Shown: piece after piece, positions 47,024-59,495 of the stretch
Layout: the number at the start of each line of letters is the position of its first letter
Position numbering within the stretch: position 1 is the first letter of the stretch
Assembly: GCF_000283155.1 (NCBI RefSeq)
Contig: NW_004454177.1
Location: 24,405,912-24,469,911, forward strand
Source: Ceratotherium simum simum
Taxonomy: Eukaryota > Chordata > Mammalia > Perissodactyla > Rhinocerotidae
Length of the DNA stretch: 64,000 nt
Direction of reading: 5' to 3'
The notes under the pieces: model-generated
Database searches by the model: none
What the model was told of the DNA's origin: nothing
Seen by the model: only the letters and a program-made list of their open reading frames with translations
Program-made: the position numbers and the translations under genes

Positions 47024-47305
47024 ATGGGCAGGGAACACTTTGTTTCGATTCTGATTACAAACTCAAACGTGTCAGGTTCCCAAACTAGAAAGATTCTAAT
47101 AAAAGGGACTCGGAGAACTCTCTTCCACTCTCCTTTTTCGGAACTCCCAGAACACTTCGTTAACACTTATCTTGTAGGATTCATCCCACTGCTACTTCTT
47201 GCTCTGAATGTATGTTACTGTCTTTGCCCCTGCAACCCACCAAAAGACAAAAGGAAGCCTGTCCAAAAGCATAAGAGAAGGCCCCAGGGAAGGGGCTCTG
47301 TATGA
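47024..47305 (+). other. Small open frame with predicted membrane segment
   Basis: A 93-codon ATG frame with CpG-containing codons. Residues about 48-68 form a hydrophobic stretch (YLVGFIPLLLLALNVCYCLC), followed by a strongly basic tail with KDKRKPVQKHKRRPQGR and a stop. The layout suggests a single-pass membrane microprotein, but no family is recognised and there is no visible promoter or Kozak support (the ATG context is gacATGG). It may be chance. Confidence 0.2.
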
Positions 47306-48599
47306 TACAAGAAAGCTTCCTACCAAGTAGTTGTCATACCTCACTGTTCCTTATGATGGTCAGGGCTGCATCCATGGCGAGCATTAAACACAATATAAAC
47401 AAGTACTTTCGGCAAAGGGTTTAAAATTTAGGCAACTAGAAGTTCTTAAGAGGAAAAGCACTTAAAGTAAGGAAATAATCTTTCATTACCAAACCATATG
47501 TATACTATGTTCTTTGTTATACAGAAAAGTGTTAATTCTTAGCTCTGAAAAGAATCTTACCAGTTCAAATGACACCAACACCAAAAGTAGTGTTAATAAT
47601 GTCATTAGGTGAAGCAGATGAGTATAGAAAAATTATAGTTACGTAATTTCCCAAATATTATTATAAAACACTCACAATAATTTTCCAAAGGTAACTGATT
47701 CCTTTTTTTACTAATGGTCATAAAATGTTTCCTGATATTTCAGATGTATATTATAAAAGATGAAGTAATATCTTTATTACTGCTTAGGAAGCAATGTACA
47801 GTTCATTCTCTCTTCAGAAATTCGTCTTGCTTTGGTCTGACTTCAACAGAAGTAAGACATATGGGAATTTGACATACCAAATTCATTCATCAGAATATAA
47901 ATTGCCTCATAAAAGCTATCACTGATCTTTTGATTGGCAGATACTACCATGAAAGCTGGTCGGAATTGGTGATCATCAAATGTCAAGAAATTAAATGATA
48001 TTTGATGAAGACCAGATTCTTTAATTTTATTAAATTTCCAGAAGGTAGAGACCATATCTTATTCATCTCCTGAGAAACATATCCCTGAAGTTTGTCCCTT
48101 AAATATTTATTTAATAGTTTTCTTCTCAAGGAAAACTAACCAGAATAACTATTTTTTAGAATACATTTCCAATGAAAGTAATGTTACTTCATTCCAAGGG
48201 AGCAGCGAAGCCAGCTATCCATTGTAAAATAAATATAATCAGAGAGTTATTAAAGTGATCACTTATAATGTTAATAACGATAAAACATCTGCCATGTAAG
48301 TCAAGATTTATTTGGTTGTACATAAATTAGAGTCCCAGAACAGTTTCAAACAAGAAAGAAAGGGACAATCAGTAATCCACTGATCATTAACAGAAACAAA
48401 ATGTTAAATTTTAGCCTTGACCCAAATTTATTATCTACCATTTTTCCCACTGGAATTAGAGGATTCCGCATTATTAAAACCTAATTAGAATTTTTATCCT
48501 CCTCTGACCTATGTTTTCATACTTGTTTCCTGTCAGACTATTGACTGAAGCTAATTGGTAAGTATTTTATACAAAAGACAAATTCTTTTCAAATCCTAG
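47306..48599. other. Unassigned sequence
   Basis: No gene or repeat family recognised. Confidence 0.35.
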
Positions 48600-48740
48600 T
48601 ATCCATAAAAATCAACTGAGGTTACCTGTTAAGGGCCTGACAAGAATATGGTTTGCTGAGCTCCACCTTCAGAGATTCTGATTTGATTGTCTAAAGTGCA
48701 AGTCTGGAAAATTTTTAAAGCAATCCCTTCTAAATAAGTG
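48600..48740. mobile_element. MER5-like (hAT-Charlie) fragment
   Basis: 'ctgaggttacctgttaaggg', 'gctgagctccaccttcagag' and 'attctgatttgattgtct' match the MER5A interior (gggccccaccccagag / ctgattcagtaggtct) with many changes. Confidence 0.5.
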
Positions 48741-49377
48741 TCCATGTCAAACACATTGTGCAACATTTTATGAAGAGCAGCTCTATGGTACTGGCCATGT
48801 GTAAATATAGACTTAATGCAGGTAAATATCAATAGCCACTTTTCAGGATTTCCTAGGCTTATACTGTCTCCAAATCTTCACTAACAACTAAATGCTGAGA
48901 AAACAAAGAGGAGTGAATTCCAATATGTAGAAGAATCCATATACAATTCTATTTATTTACCATGAAATAGTTTTATTTTAAATTTGTTATATTGGATGTA
49001 GTACCCAAAATATTGCAATTTGATTGATATCACCATGAAAACCTACCCTGAAAAAGCAAATGCAGCCATATACACTATGTTGCCTTGGGGAAACTTTCCA
49101 TCATTCTGTACCCACCCCCAATAGGAAAAAGGATATAGTTTGGAAAAAGTGGAGCCATGGGTTATAAAAAAAAAATCTAGGATTAAAATTTCCCCACTAT
49201 GTCTACTACCCACATTTTGTGTAATAGATCATAAAAAGCAATTAAAGAAAAATAAATGTTCCATTTAGATTAGCATAATATAGTAGGCAATAATAGCCTT
49301 ATAAGATCCAATATAAAGGCAATAACAATCTAAACAAACCTCCAAAGAACAAGAGCTGTAAATAATATTTGTGCAGT
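48741..49377. other. Unassigned sequence
   Basis: No gene or family recognised. Confidence 0.35.
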
Positions 49378-49565
49378 GGAACTTATTATATGTGACCTTA
49401 TTCAAGTCGCACAATAATTCAGTGAGATAGAAATATTTGTATCTTATCCTATGATAAACTGAAGCTCACAGAGATCAGGGGCTTTTCTCATTAGCACATA
49501 ATTAGTAAGTAGAGGAACAGGGAATTGCATCTAGATTTCCTAGCTTCATATTTAACAGCAAATGC
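49378..49565 (-). repeat. MIR SINE, antisense
   Basis: 'cacaataattcagtgagata', 'ctatgataaactgaagctca' and 'gcacataattagtaagtaga' follow the inverted MIR core. Confidence 0.7.
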
Positions 49566-50194
49566 TCAATTCAAAGTCTTGAAATTTCTAAACATCTAAA
49601 GCAATAGTTCTTAAGTTCAATGGTGCACTCCCCCAGTAAGAATGCATTTCATAAATAATTTGTGAATAATTTACTTTTTAAATATATTATGTAAGATTCA
49701 ATGTTATTTCTATTATAACAATAGGCTCAAGCGCATACAAGGGTATGTTTTATTTATTGGCAGAAGAAAAGATGGATATGCAGTTAGAATGAAGGGGATT
49801 GCAGATATCTTGGATCAACCTTATCCTAATGGGTCTTCCACATGTATGTCACTATAAGATAGAGAACAGCTGCCCTGATATGGCCTCATATGTCCACTTA
49901 ATGATTAGACTAGACACTTAAAAAATAATCACAACAATAGCTCAAAGCTGTACCTTTTGATATAAGGAATAAGTAACTAAAATAATAATAATAATAAGCC
50001 TAGTTAAAGAGGAAAAAGAAGTATCTCCTCCTTATTGGAGGTTACCACCTATCTTCAAAAATGTGGTCATGACTCAGGCAGTATTTTTCCTTTCCAAAAT
50101 TTTCTCCCCCAGGTTTCTAACAGGAAAGTAGAGCATCTAGAAGAATGTTTCCACATGGTAGGTGTTCAATAAATATAGGTTGCATTCTTGAATG
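49566..50194. other. Unassigned sequence
   Basis: A short (AAT)n run lies at about 49980-49997. No gene. Confidence 0.4.
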
Positions 50195-50393
50195 AAAGAT
50201 TTCATTGACATCTTAAGGGATAGGAAGAGAAGAATGAGAAGACAGGTGTTATTATTATCTTCAGTTTACATGTGAGGACCCTGAGGCTTGAGAAAGTAAG
50301 CTTACACAGCTTTAAGTGATGGAGTCCGAATTTAAACGCAGGTGGCCTGACCCCAGAGTCCACACCCTTAATCACTGCATTACATTGTCTTCT
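50195..50393 (-). repeat. MIR SINE, antisense
   Basis: 'tattattatcttcagtttac', 'atgtgaggaccctgaggctt' and 'cagagtccacacccttaatc' are the inverted MIR core and 5' end. The next element inserts within its last bases. Confidence 0.8.
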
Positions 50394-50553
50394 TTTTTTT
50401 TTTTTTTTTTTAATTTTTTGTTTATTGCAGTAACATTGGTTTATAACATTGTAAAAATTTCAGGTGTACATCATTGTACTTCTATTTCTGCATGGACCAC
50501 ATCATGTTCACCACCAAAAGGGGGGAGGGAGGAGGGTGAAGGGGATGATTCGG
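50394..50553 (-). mobile_element. L1 3' UTR insertion, antisense, perfect 13-bp duplication
   Basis: A poly-T tail remnant (50394-50411) is followed by the inverted L1 3' end ('tttataacattgtaaaaatt', 'tcaggtgtacatcattgta', 'gttcaccaccaaaagggggg'). These match the 3' UTRs at 41150-41250 and 41880-41960 in this window. Direct repeats tacattgtcttct at 50381-50393 and 50554-50566 are identical, suggesting a relatively young, strongly 5'-truncated insertion. Confidence 0.9.
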
Positions 50554-50694
50554 TACATTGTCTTCTTGTTGTTCACTCTTCTCTTGCTCTCTGAATTCTT
50601 TAAGCTGGCATAATGCTCCCTTAAAGGAAAATATGAGGGATAGCTCTAAAGGGTTTCATATGGTTTTCAAAGACCAAAAGCCTAGTCAGAGAAT

Positions 50695-50865
50695 GATAGA
50701 ATGTTAAAAACGATCTCATATATCATCTAGTCCAGACCCACCAACATCCATTTTGGAGCCATTATATAAAAGGGCAAATAGCCTCAGGCAAGTTAAGCTT
50801 CTTGTTCGATATCCTAGAGCAAGTCAGTGGCCATACAGGAATTCAGAACTAAGCTCACCTGACAA
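50695..50865 (-). repeat. MIR-like SINE fragment, antisense
   Basis: 'tcatctagtccagacccacc' and 'ggcaagttaagcttcttgtt' fit an old MIR-family copy of the type that includes 'atctagtccaaccc'. Weakly conserved. Confidence 0.45.
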
Positions 50866-53325
50866 TTTTAGTTCAAATCACTATCCTCAGCAATTCATTG
50901 GCCTTGATTTATACACTAGCAGTAGTAGATCAAGTATGGCACTCAAGTATATACCAATGACCCTAAAGTTTCTAACCTAATCTTTACCTTCTCTTGGCAG
51001 TAGTGTTGGAGATTTTTTACAGTATAGAATCATAGACCCCACTCCCATACTGTCAGGGATCTCTAGAGATCTTAATATCTATTTCCCTACTCCTAATAAG
51101 GCAAGGCTTGATCTTACAAAACACACTCTCTACCCTGAATAACCATATATTAAACAAATATGGGGGTCTGAAAAACTTAACATACTACACTTTGATGACT
51201 GATGAAAATGCAGCATCTTTGTTTCTCACTAACTGATCTAATCTTCCTCCTGAGCCTTACATACAATGGAGTAGGGGGGACACAAAGGGAGAACTAAACT
51301 TTAAATTTGCTCAAAAAATAGCGTCTCATCTGCTCCAGTGTAAATATCTCCTCCATTCAGTCATTTTGGGGAAATTATTGGTCTTTTAGCTTTCTTCCCT
51401 CTCCCCTATCCTTCTCCAAAATGGTATAAGATGGTATCTGGGACAGTAAGATACTCTATGCCATCATAGATGCAGGGGTAAAGTGGCCATTTAGTCTGTG
51501 TTGTATTTTCTAACCCTTGACAGTCTCAACAACCAAGTGGCTGGTCTGTTCTGGTCCCAGAGCTGGCCTTTTAAGCTGTGCTTCTGGTAGTCACCTCCTC
51601 AAGATGAGGATTTTGTAACACATTGGACCCTTTATCCTGACCCCACACAATATTGAAGTGCAGATTCTCCCAGTTCTTCTGCATGGCCTTTCTACGTCCC
51701 AAGGAAACTTCTGAATTCACCATTACCCATACAGTCACACAATGGAAGCAGAGCCCTGCTTTGGGGTCACTATCCTCAGTTAGTTAACCACCTCCACTCC
51801 TCAATGATGTATTCTCACTCTTGGACCTGTTGGAAGTTGCATCCTGTTGATCCTCTCCTAGAAACCTGAAGTCTCTCCCAGACCATGCCCAGGAACATGT
51901 CCTCAGCTTTCATTCTGAGGAGGAGAAAGCAGAGCCATCAACTCCTGATCCCTTCACCATACCTCGCTGCCCTTCTTCCCACAATCCCCTAGGACCAAAC
52001 TAGGTGGGCTTCTCACCCACTCTTATGAGGAAAAACTTCCTAAGACGTAGTCTCAGTTTTCCCCACCCCTGGTTTATTGTTGAATTTATGATGGAGTCTC
52101 TCAGACATAGTTCTTGATATATTCATGAAAGCCAAATGAATTTAGAAAATCCTCTTCTCTCCCCAATTCACCTAATTTTCATGACTATGATCTTGAGAAC
52201 TCAAAATGCTACTCTGGATGTTGAGACCTAAATATTGACTTTATTTAGCATCCTTGCTAATACAATCCCAATTAGTCCCCAAATTAAACATATGCCTCTG
52301 GCTGAAGCCAGGGAGATCAGAAACAAAGAAATGGAAAAAAGCACATTGATGTATTTCAGAAGTGGTATTGCTTTCACCACAAGTAATGAGCTAAAATTTC
52401 AGGCTGTAGTCAGTCAATATGAGGAGAAATCACGCTTACTCTGAATTTCATGCAGCTTTCTCCAAAAAGCCACGAACTGACTCAATAGCTAAGTTTCCAG
52501 TGCCCGAGAAAGTGTGTAAATTTCAAGACCAACTGGACATTCCCTATGGACCCCTGACACTATTGGCCCCTCAACTAAGGGAGATGAAATCCTTCACTTG
52601 AACCTTAGCTGAATCTCCTACACCTGAAAGAGGCTTTAACAGCTAGGTCTCAGAAATTAATAACTGGCAGATTGTATATTTGTCAGTTTTCAAGTCTTCA
52701 GACGAAATGTAAAATTTCCTTTCTTATTCTGCAAAGGATAAAGATATATAAGCGGATAAGTCCCTTTATGAAAGATCCCCATTATCCAGACTTTCTCTGC
52801 TATCCAGAAGCATATTTGAGACAGGACATTTACAGTTTAAATGAGTCAGATCATTAAAAATTTTCATTATCTCGTTAAAAAAACAAACTGCCACATTTTG
52901 TGTCATTTCAAACTGAGGTGTTAGGAGAATTTGCCTTTTGTTTTGTATGAAACAGAGCAGGTTAAGGATTTCCTTTTCCCCTAGTCTTTTCCTTGAGAAT
53001 CATCATTGCAGCCTCCTTTTCTTTAATAAAATTAACTTAATTTTACAAAATCAGTTTTTGAGGTAAAAAATGAAGTATGTGGGTTTTTCCTACATTAATG
53101 TCTTTTTCTTAGGGACGGTACATTTATTAAAATTTTTATATTGAAATTGTCAAATGTTTGAGCTCAAGGTTACAATTTCTAGTAGTGAAGGCTAGTGCAG
53201 ATCTGCTGATCTAACATTTGAGACCAGGCGTACGTGCTCAGCACTGAATAAAGGGAACATCAGGCCAATTTCAAAATAAACGATCTTTCACATATTTGTA
53301 GTAAATGATTTTTGAAACATTATTT
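50866..53325. other. Unassigned sequence, no gene recognised
   Basis: Includes 51480-51960, which is GC-richer and may be an old repeat I cannot name, and 52220-52660 with three short + frames (52235, 52419, 52672) lacking domains. Confidence 0.3.
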
Positions 53326-53329
53326 TATC

Positions 53330-54350
53330 TTTTGATTATAACAGCAATATCTGATTATTGTAAGAAATTCAGAACTTATACAAAAGCACATAAAAAATAG
53401 AGACTAATTGAAATTTTACCACTATGCAATAACAACTTTTAATATTCTGATTTATTCTTCTAGACTATACATAGTGTGTGTTTATGTACACGTAGTTTTT
53501 CAATTACGTAAGATTATACTAAATTTATTAGCTTTGGAGTATTCGTAGGTCACTCTCCACTCCACCAAAACTGATAGAGAGGTTTGTGTTTGCTATCACA
53601 GATACTAAACCTCCTCAGTCTTTTCTCAACTTGTATGACGCAGAAACAGAGAAATGAACAGGGAGAAACAAAGTTGGAAGAACAAAACAGGTGATTTGCT
53701 GCAAAGCAGGCCCAAATATAAACCCAAGGGTAAAAGGAGCTGAGACCCGGTCACCATCCAAGACCAGTGACCAGATACCATTCAACTGGAGGACATAGAG
53801 TGGTGAGATGTACAGATGGGACTCTGAAGATATTTTGCTGTGCACTGAGAATGTGCATTCCTCATTATAATTAAATTATAAGATTTCTATTGGACTTCAG
53901 TACTTTGAACCAACAGAGTTCAAAATAGAATGAATTGGGCCCCATCTAGTCAGATTATTGAAATGTTATTTTTTTCAGTAAACAATATATTATGACATCT
54001 TGTCATTAAGCATAATACTTATAATTTTTTAAAAGTTGCATAGCATTCCACTATGTATGTCTTAAGAACTAACTAAACACCTCTCTTTTGACACAATTTT
54101 AAGTTGTTTCCACTATTCAAAAAGGACATACAATGAACAAGTTTATATATAAAACTGTAGAGTTTTCCAATGATTCTATTAGAGTTATTTCCTAGAAGTA
54201 CAATTTATGGGTCAAAAGTAATATACTTATTTGATCTTTTGATACATGTTGGCTAATCACCCTCCAAAAAGATTGTACATTCCTATAAACCATTAGCGAG
54301 AGGGTTAAGATTCCCACACCACACCAGAACTGATTATCCTCCATTTTGTT
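53330..54350 (-). mobile_element. Old L1 (L1ME type) 3' region, antisense, interrupted
   Basis: 53330-53520 ('gaaattttaccactatgcaa', 'tctagactatacatagtgtg') and 53955-54350 ('aacaatatattatgacatct', 'gcatagcattccactatgta', 'aagttgtttccactattc', 'cctccaaaaagattgtacat') fit successive inverted pieces of an L1ME-type 3' end. The segment between them (about 53525-53950) is not recognised. Confidence 0.6.
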
Positions 54351-55199
54351 TTTAATCCGCTTGTATGGCTGGAAAACAACAGAATTGATAGATATTTTTA
54401 AATTCTGCTTGATAATAACACAGGACATCTTATCATAAGTTTATTGACCAAGAAATATGATTGACATTAGGATGTGCTGAGGAGGCCAATAATTCTCATT
54501 GCAAATTCAGGAATTATCTTTATCTTTTGCTTAAATTGTTTGAATGAAAACCTGGTTAAAATAACATAGTTAAAAGAATGTACTACAAAGCACAATAAAA
54601 TCTAATAGAATACTAACCTTCCAGATGAATAGCTCTATCAAAAGAATGCTTTTTTATACACCAAATCAATTTTGCCAGAATAATAAAAACCCCTTTAATG
54701 AATGTTTATGAAGAAAAAACAGTACAGTAATCAGGATCAAAGTAGATTCCTTTGAAGGTCAAATGACTATATTTTAAAAGAATCTACTTTTTTCATAGGG
54801 GCACAAATTAAATGCTTCCAATATATCCCTTTAGCAAATGGCTCTATTTTATAGTTTTATAAAGTCCACTATTTTTTTTTAACATGGCCGTTACATAAAA
54901 GTAAATACTTTTCTAATAGTTTTCCCTATAAAAACAATTCATCTAATTTTTCCTTTTCTAGAAGTTTCAAGCTTTCATCCAGTTTTTTTGTGCAGACTGC
55001 ACATTTTGACAATTTTGTCTACAAATAATGACATATCCTCAAGGATATCATTATTTCAAGAAGTAGAGAGAAAACATTATGCTTCTGCTGTTTCAAAAGC
55101 CTTATTATTTGTTTTACATTTTGTTTTTAGAAGAAATGATAGCTGTACATGTAACATACCAATTTTCTAGGAGGTATAATAATACAGAATTTTAACAAC
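54351..55199. other. Unassigned AT-rich sequence
   Basis: No gene or family recognised. Confidence 0.35.
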
Positions 55200-56155
55200 T
55201 GCAGCTGTCCCTTAAATGTTGATGTTATCCAGGATTCCATTCTTGACCCTCTGTTTCTCTTCTCTGCAGTGACCTTATTTAACTTTCACCCAGCACAAAC
55301 TCACTACGTCCAAAATGAACTCATAATCTCTTTATCACCATCACTCCCCCCCACACACAAACTTATTCTTCTTCCAAAATTGTTTTCTTGAACAGTTGCC
55401 CAGTTACAAACAATAAAGTCATCCTAGACTTTCTTTCTAACTCCCAACATTGAATTAGTCACCAAGTCCTATTGTTTCTACACTCTAAATATCCCTTTCA
55501 TCCATTTTTCTCCCTTTCCTTTTGACACACCCTTAATTTAGACCTTGATTACTATAATAACAATCTAAGGTGCTTTTTTGCTTGTAATCTTCTGATCTAA
55601 ACTCTACCTCTCCCCTAATCAATTCTCCTTAAAGCTATCAGAAGGATCATTCTAAAATGCAGATCTGATTTTATCACCAAACTTCTATAAGGCCTAACCA
55701 TCGATTTTTGAAACTCCTTAGCTTGACACATAAGTCTCCTTATATTCTGATGTCTGCCTACTCTGCAGTTCCATCTCTCCCCACTCGCCCCCACACATCC
55801 TGCATCTCAGTAACTCCAAACAGCTTGATGTTCCCTCGATTTACCTCACTCTTTCTCCCGTCCATGTCTCTGCACGCATTATTCCCCTCTTCCTAGACTA
55901 TTCTCTCTACCCCTTGCCTTGATAATGTATATCCTTCAAGATTCAATTAAAAATTTCTCTCTCCCAAACAAGCCTTTCCTAAAACATGGCAATGAATTGG
56001 GTATCCTTCTCCATTATTTCACAGGAACCCGTGCTTACTCTTTTTCTTCTATTAAAGGGACAGCTTCTTGACAAAAAGGTGTATTTCTTCCTCATATGTC
56101 CCCGGCACCTAGCACAATGCCCAGTCAAATTAAGCCCTCAAAAAATGAGTGTTTA
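55200..56155 (+). mobile_element. L2 LINE 3' half, sense
   Basis: Long diverged L2 text in correct order: 'gaccctctgtttctcttctc', 'acgtccaaaatgaactcata', 'gtcatcctagactttctttc', 'agaaggatcattctaaaatg', 'cctagactattctctctacc', 'ccttcaagattcaatta', 'agcacaatgcccagtcaaat'. It covers the ORF end and 3' UTR. Frames such as 55708-55896 are remains of L2 coding sequence. Confidence 0.8.
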
Positions 56156-57953
56156 AGACAAGGATCTGCTGTCTTACAGACATTTAAGCAGGGGCTGGAT
56201 TTCCACCTATCAAAGATGACTTTAAAAAGGCTGAACAGAATCAAATCTGTTTAGAACATTTAAATTCTATTATATATATATATAACTTAATTAACAAAAT
56301 TACTGAAACAGTGTAAATGTATTTAGTTATTGTCAGTACCAAGCAGTTGCTTGGAGGGGGAGGGGCACTTTTCTCCTACCCATACCATTAGCCCCTCAAA
56401 ATCATCCTACAGCAAATATAGACTAAGGGAAAATATTATGCTTTATAGAAAATAACAGCTGTTGGAAGACAATTCCCCATGGGTCTTTCTTGTTTCTACA
56501 CTTCTTGTGAGCAGAGGCACTGACAATTTGCTCTAAACTACCTTTCCAAGGACATTTGTGTAGTGAACAGTCATGAAAGATAGAGATAGTGTGTCCCTCT
56601 GGAACAAAGGGTAGGTTTGTTTACTGTCCAATATAATAGAGTTACTATCTCCCTTCAGAACGAAAGGCAGGTTTGCTTGCAATCCATTATAAAAAAACTG
56701 AGTTCCCTACAACATCATATCTTCAGCTGTGATGAAACCCACCACATATAAAGTATTGGGCCTTTTCCTATCACCTCCATGGGACTGGGGGACAAAAGGA
56801 AATCGTACAAATGTGTATCTCATGTGGCATGCTGTACAGTGGGTAATAAAGTCATCTGTCTCATACCACGTGTCTTGTTGCTTCTTCCAGAATCCATGAA
56901 ACTACAGCACACTAACTTGTTAGATCGCAAGTAGGATGCATTCTCAGGCCCATCAACAGCTCTTGAGAGTCACTTTAAGATAAACCCTACCCTTCAACCA
57001 GATTGCCATCCCAAAGCACATCCTGTAAAAAAATTCTGGAGCAATTTCCATCCACAGATTACCATGGAGAACATTTAGTTAACCAGCTGTATGTTTGGCC
57101 CTAACACCTTAAACATCCAAACACAGAAAATAACCATGATCAAGCAACTTCCTTTTATCAAGAATGGTGGTCCTGCTCTACTGTTCCTTTGTAAATCAAA
57201 AATCATTGTTCTTACCCTTGACCCAACTCCTTACTCACACTCAGCCTGACTAGTTGATTGCAGAAGGACTTTTTTTCTTCTTTCTTCTCAAGAATACTTA
57301 CAAGTAGCAGCCTGGGCTCTTAGGATATAGTTGATTAGGTCTGCAAATTGTCAATCCTATTCAGCATTTGTTCCTCATAATCTTCAACTCTGAATTGATT
57401 CAACTATTTTAGAACATGCCTGTGGCTCATTGATGCCAAAAGCATAAATCAGCTAACTCTTTATTTGCTACAGGGCATAACAATACTTTATCATTAGAAG
57501 GTACCAAATAAATCTTTGTTTAAAATAACAAGCAATTTTAACCAAAGTCATTTTATTTGACTAAGGAGAATATCAGCTTCTTTAGGACAAGAAGTAAGTC
57601 TTTGCAAACCTTGTGGTTTTAAATAGAAAGTGAATACTTATTCATTAATTGATAAGCAAGCAGTCTAGCACAATGGTTACCAAATCTAGGTACACGACAG
57701 AATCACTCAGGATGCTACACTTATTAATCAGAATCCTGGAAGCAGGGCAGAATAATTTCTAGTGTGGAAACTCTCTGCCAGGGGAATCTGAGAAGTAATA
57801 AGAACGTGAACTTGTTGCTAGATGATTACGACCATGACATTTTTGGGGAATAATCATTATTACAGTCTATTTTCAATTTGAAGATTTGCTAAACAAAACA
57901 AAAGATGCTTCACATGGTAGCAACTAATTTCCAAAGCAAAAATTAAATTTTAG
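56156..57953. other. Unassigned sequence
   Basis: (TA)n at about 56269-56283. 57665-57830 vaguely resembles a MER5-type element ('caatggttaccaaatctagg') but is not convincing. No gene. Confidence 0.35.
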
Positions 57954-58148
57954 GGCCATTACCAGTGTCCTCGTGGTTAAGTTCAGTGTGCTCTGCTTCA
58001 TTGGCCTAGGTTTGGTTCCTGGGCGCAGAACTACACCACTCTGTTAGCGGCCATGCTGTGCTGGCGGCCCACGTACTAAAAAATAGAGGAAGATTGGCAT
58101 GGATGTTAGCTCATGGAAAATCTTCCTTAGCAAAAAAATGAAAAAATA
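57954..58148 (+). mobile_element. ERE SINE (ERE2-like), sense
   Basis: The tRNA-like head 'gtcctcgtggttaagttcag' is followed by 'cctaggtttggttcctgggc' (B-box region), 'gcggccatgctgtgctggcg', 'agaggaagattggcatggat' and an A-rich tail. Direct repeats aaattaaattttag / aaaataaattttag flank it (57940-57953 and 58149-58162). Confidence 0.9.
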
Positions 58149-58162
58149 AAAATAAATTTTAG

Positions 58163-58615
58163 AGCTATGGGTCTCATGGATAAGTACCCCTTCTTAATTT
58201 CAACAAAATTTGGCTGATCCTAATAGTTGTGGTTTTCTTGGACGCTAATTGAATTATACATCATAACTAAGTTATTACTAATATGGTAACTTTTTAAAAG
58301 TTTTATTTGGTTCAACACTATTTACGTATATTTTAAAAGTGTATGTGTATACGAGTGTATGTGAAAGAAAAGCATATCTATTCAATCTGTAGATTATATT
58401 TGGTCCACCTAGAAATTCTTTGAGTACTTTGAATATTTCTTTCTGCTCCTTCCCAGGTATCTAAAGACACAATACTGAGCCATTTTTCAGGAGATTATGG
58501 TCCAAGTTTAAAAACTGAGTCTTTTGTTTCAGTTAAAAAGCATCAGGACATTAGCTGAAAAGTCATTATATAATATATCCTTTTCTTACTACAATACTTA
58601 CGTACTCAAACTTTA
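58163..58615. other. Unassigned sequence
   Basis: No gene or family recognised. Confidence 0.35.
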
Positions 58616-58617
58616 TA

Positions 58618-58795
58618 CAGAATCTTTTCATTGTCCTTATCACACCCCTCTCAGACAGATACTAGTTACTCTCATTTTCTAAATATGGATACTGAGATAC
58701 AGAGAGGTTAAGTGATTTGCTTCAGGCTTTCAGAAAGAGATAGTTGAAAATTCCAAATCCTCTGACTGGCATTTTCTTGTCTGATACATGAGACA
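58618..58795 (-). repeat. MIR SINE, antisense
   Basis: 'gatactgagatacagagagg' and 'ttaagtgatttgcttcaggc' are the inverted MIR core, after 'ctctcattttctaaatatgg'. Confidence 0.75.
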
Positions 58796-59086
58796 GCACT
58801 GCCCCTCCAAGGCAGCTGAAGGTACACAGGGAGGAATGTCAGAGACAGGATGGTGAAAGCTTGTCTTTGACAGTAGGGTGTGTGCTTGGTGAATATGTCA
58901 AAGTGGTAATTTGGTCTCTTACCAACGAGATCAGATGCAACTGTGCATTTAAGAGTTAACTGCAGTGTAGAAAAAAGAATGAATCACATTCAGAAGAAAA
59001 CAGCATTCGGGAAAGGCCTAAAGAGAAAGCTTAAAAAGCAAAAAATGTTATTAGAATATACTTTAGGGACTGTAAAACTAACCCAC
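58796..59086. other. Unassigned sequence
   Basis: The + frame 58943-59194 runs into the adjacent LTR and is a chance frame. Confidence 0.4.
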
Positions 59087-59087
59087 C

Positions 59088-59495
59088 TATTATGGGCTGA
59101 ACTGTGTTCCTCCAAAATTCGTATGTTGAAGCCCCAATCCCTACCTCATTTCAGAATGTGTCTATATTTGCAGATAGGGCCTTTAACGAGGTGATTAAGT
59201 TAAAATGCGGCTATTGAGGTGGGCCCTAATCCAATCTAACTGGTGCCCTTATAAGAGGAATTTTGGACACACAGGGAGGCACTAGGGGTACACATACACA
59301 GAGAGACAACCATGTGAAGAGGCGGAAAGAGAGTGGCCATCTGCAAGCAACAGAGAGAGACTTGAGAGGGAACCAACCTTGCTGGCACCTTGATCTTGGA
59401 CATCTAGCCTCCAGAACTGTGAGACAATAAATTTCTGTTGTCTAAGCTACCTAGTCTGTGGTATTTTGTTACGGTAGCCCTAGCATACTAAGACA
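59088..59495 (+). mobile_element. MLT1 (MaLR) LTR, sense
   Basis: Full-length LTR text: 'tatgggctgaactgtgttcc', 'aaattcgtatgttgaagccc', 'gatagggcctttaacgaggt', 'gaccttgatcttgg'-type block at 59385-59400, 'cctccagaactgtgagacaa', 'taaatttctgttgtctaagc' and the end 'tagcatactaagaca'. The AATAAA-type signal lies at 59427. No internal MaLR sequence is attached, so it is a solo LTR. Confidence 0.88.
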
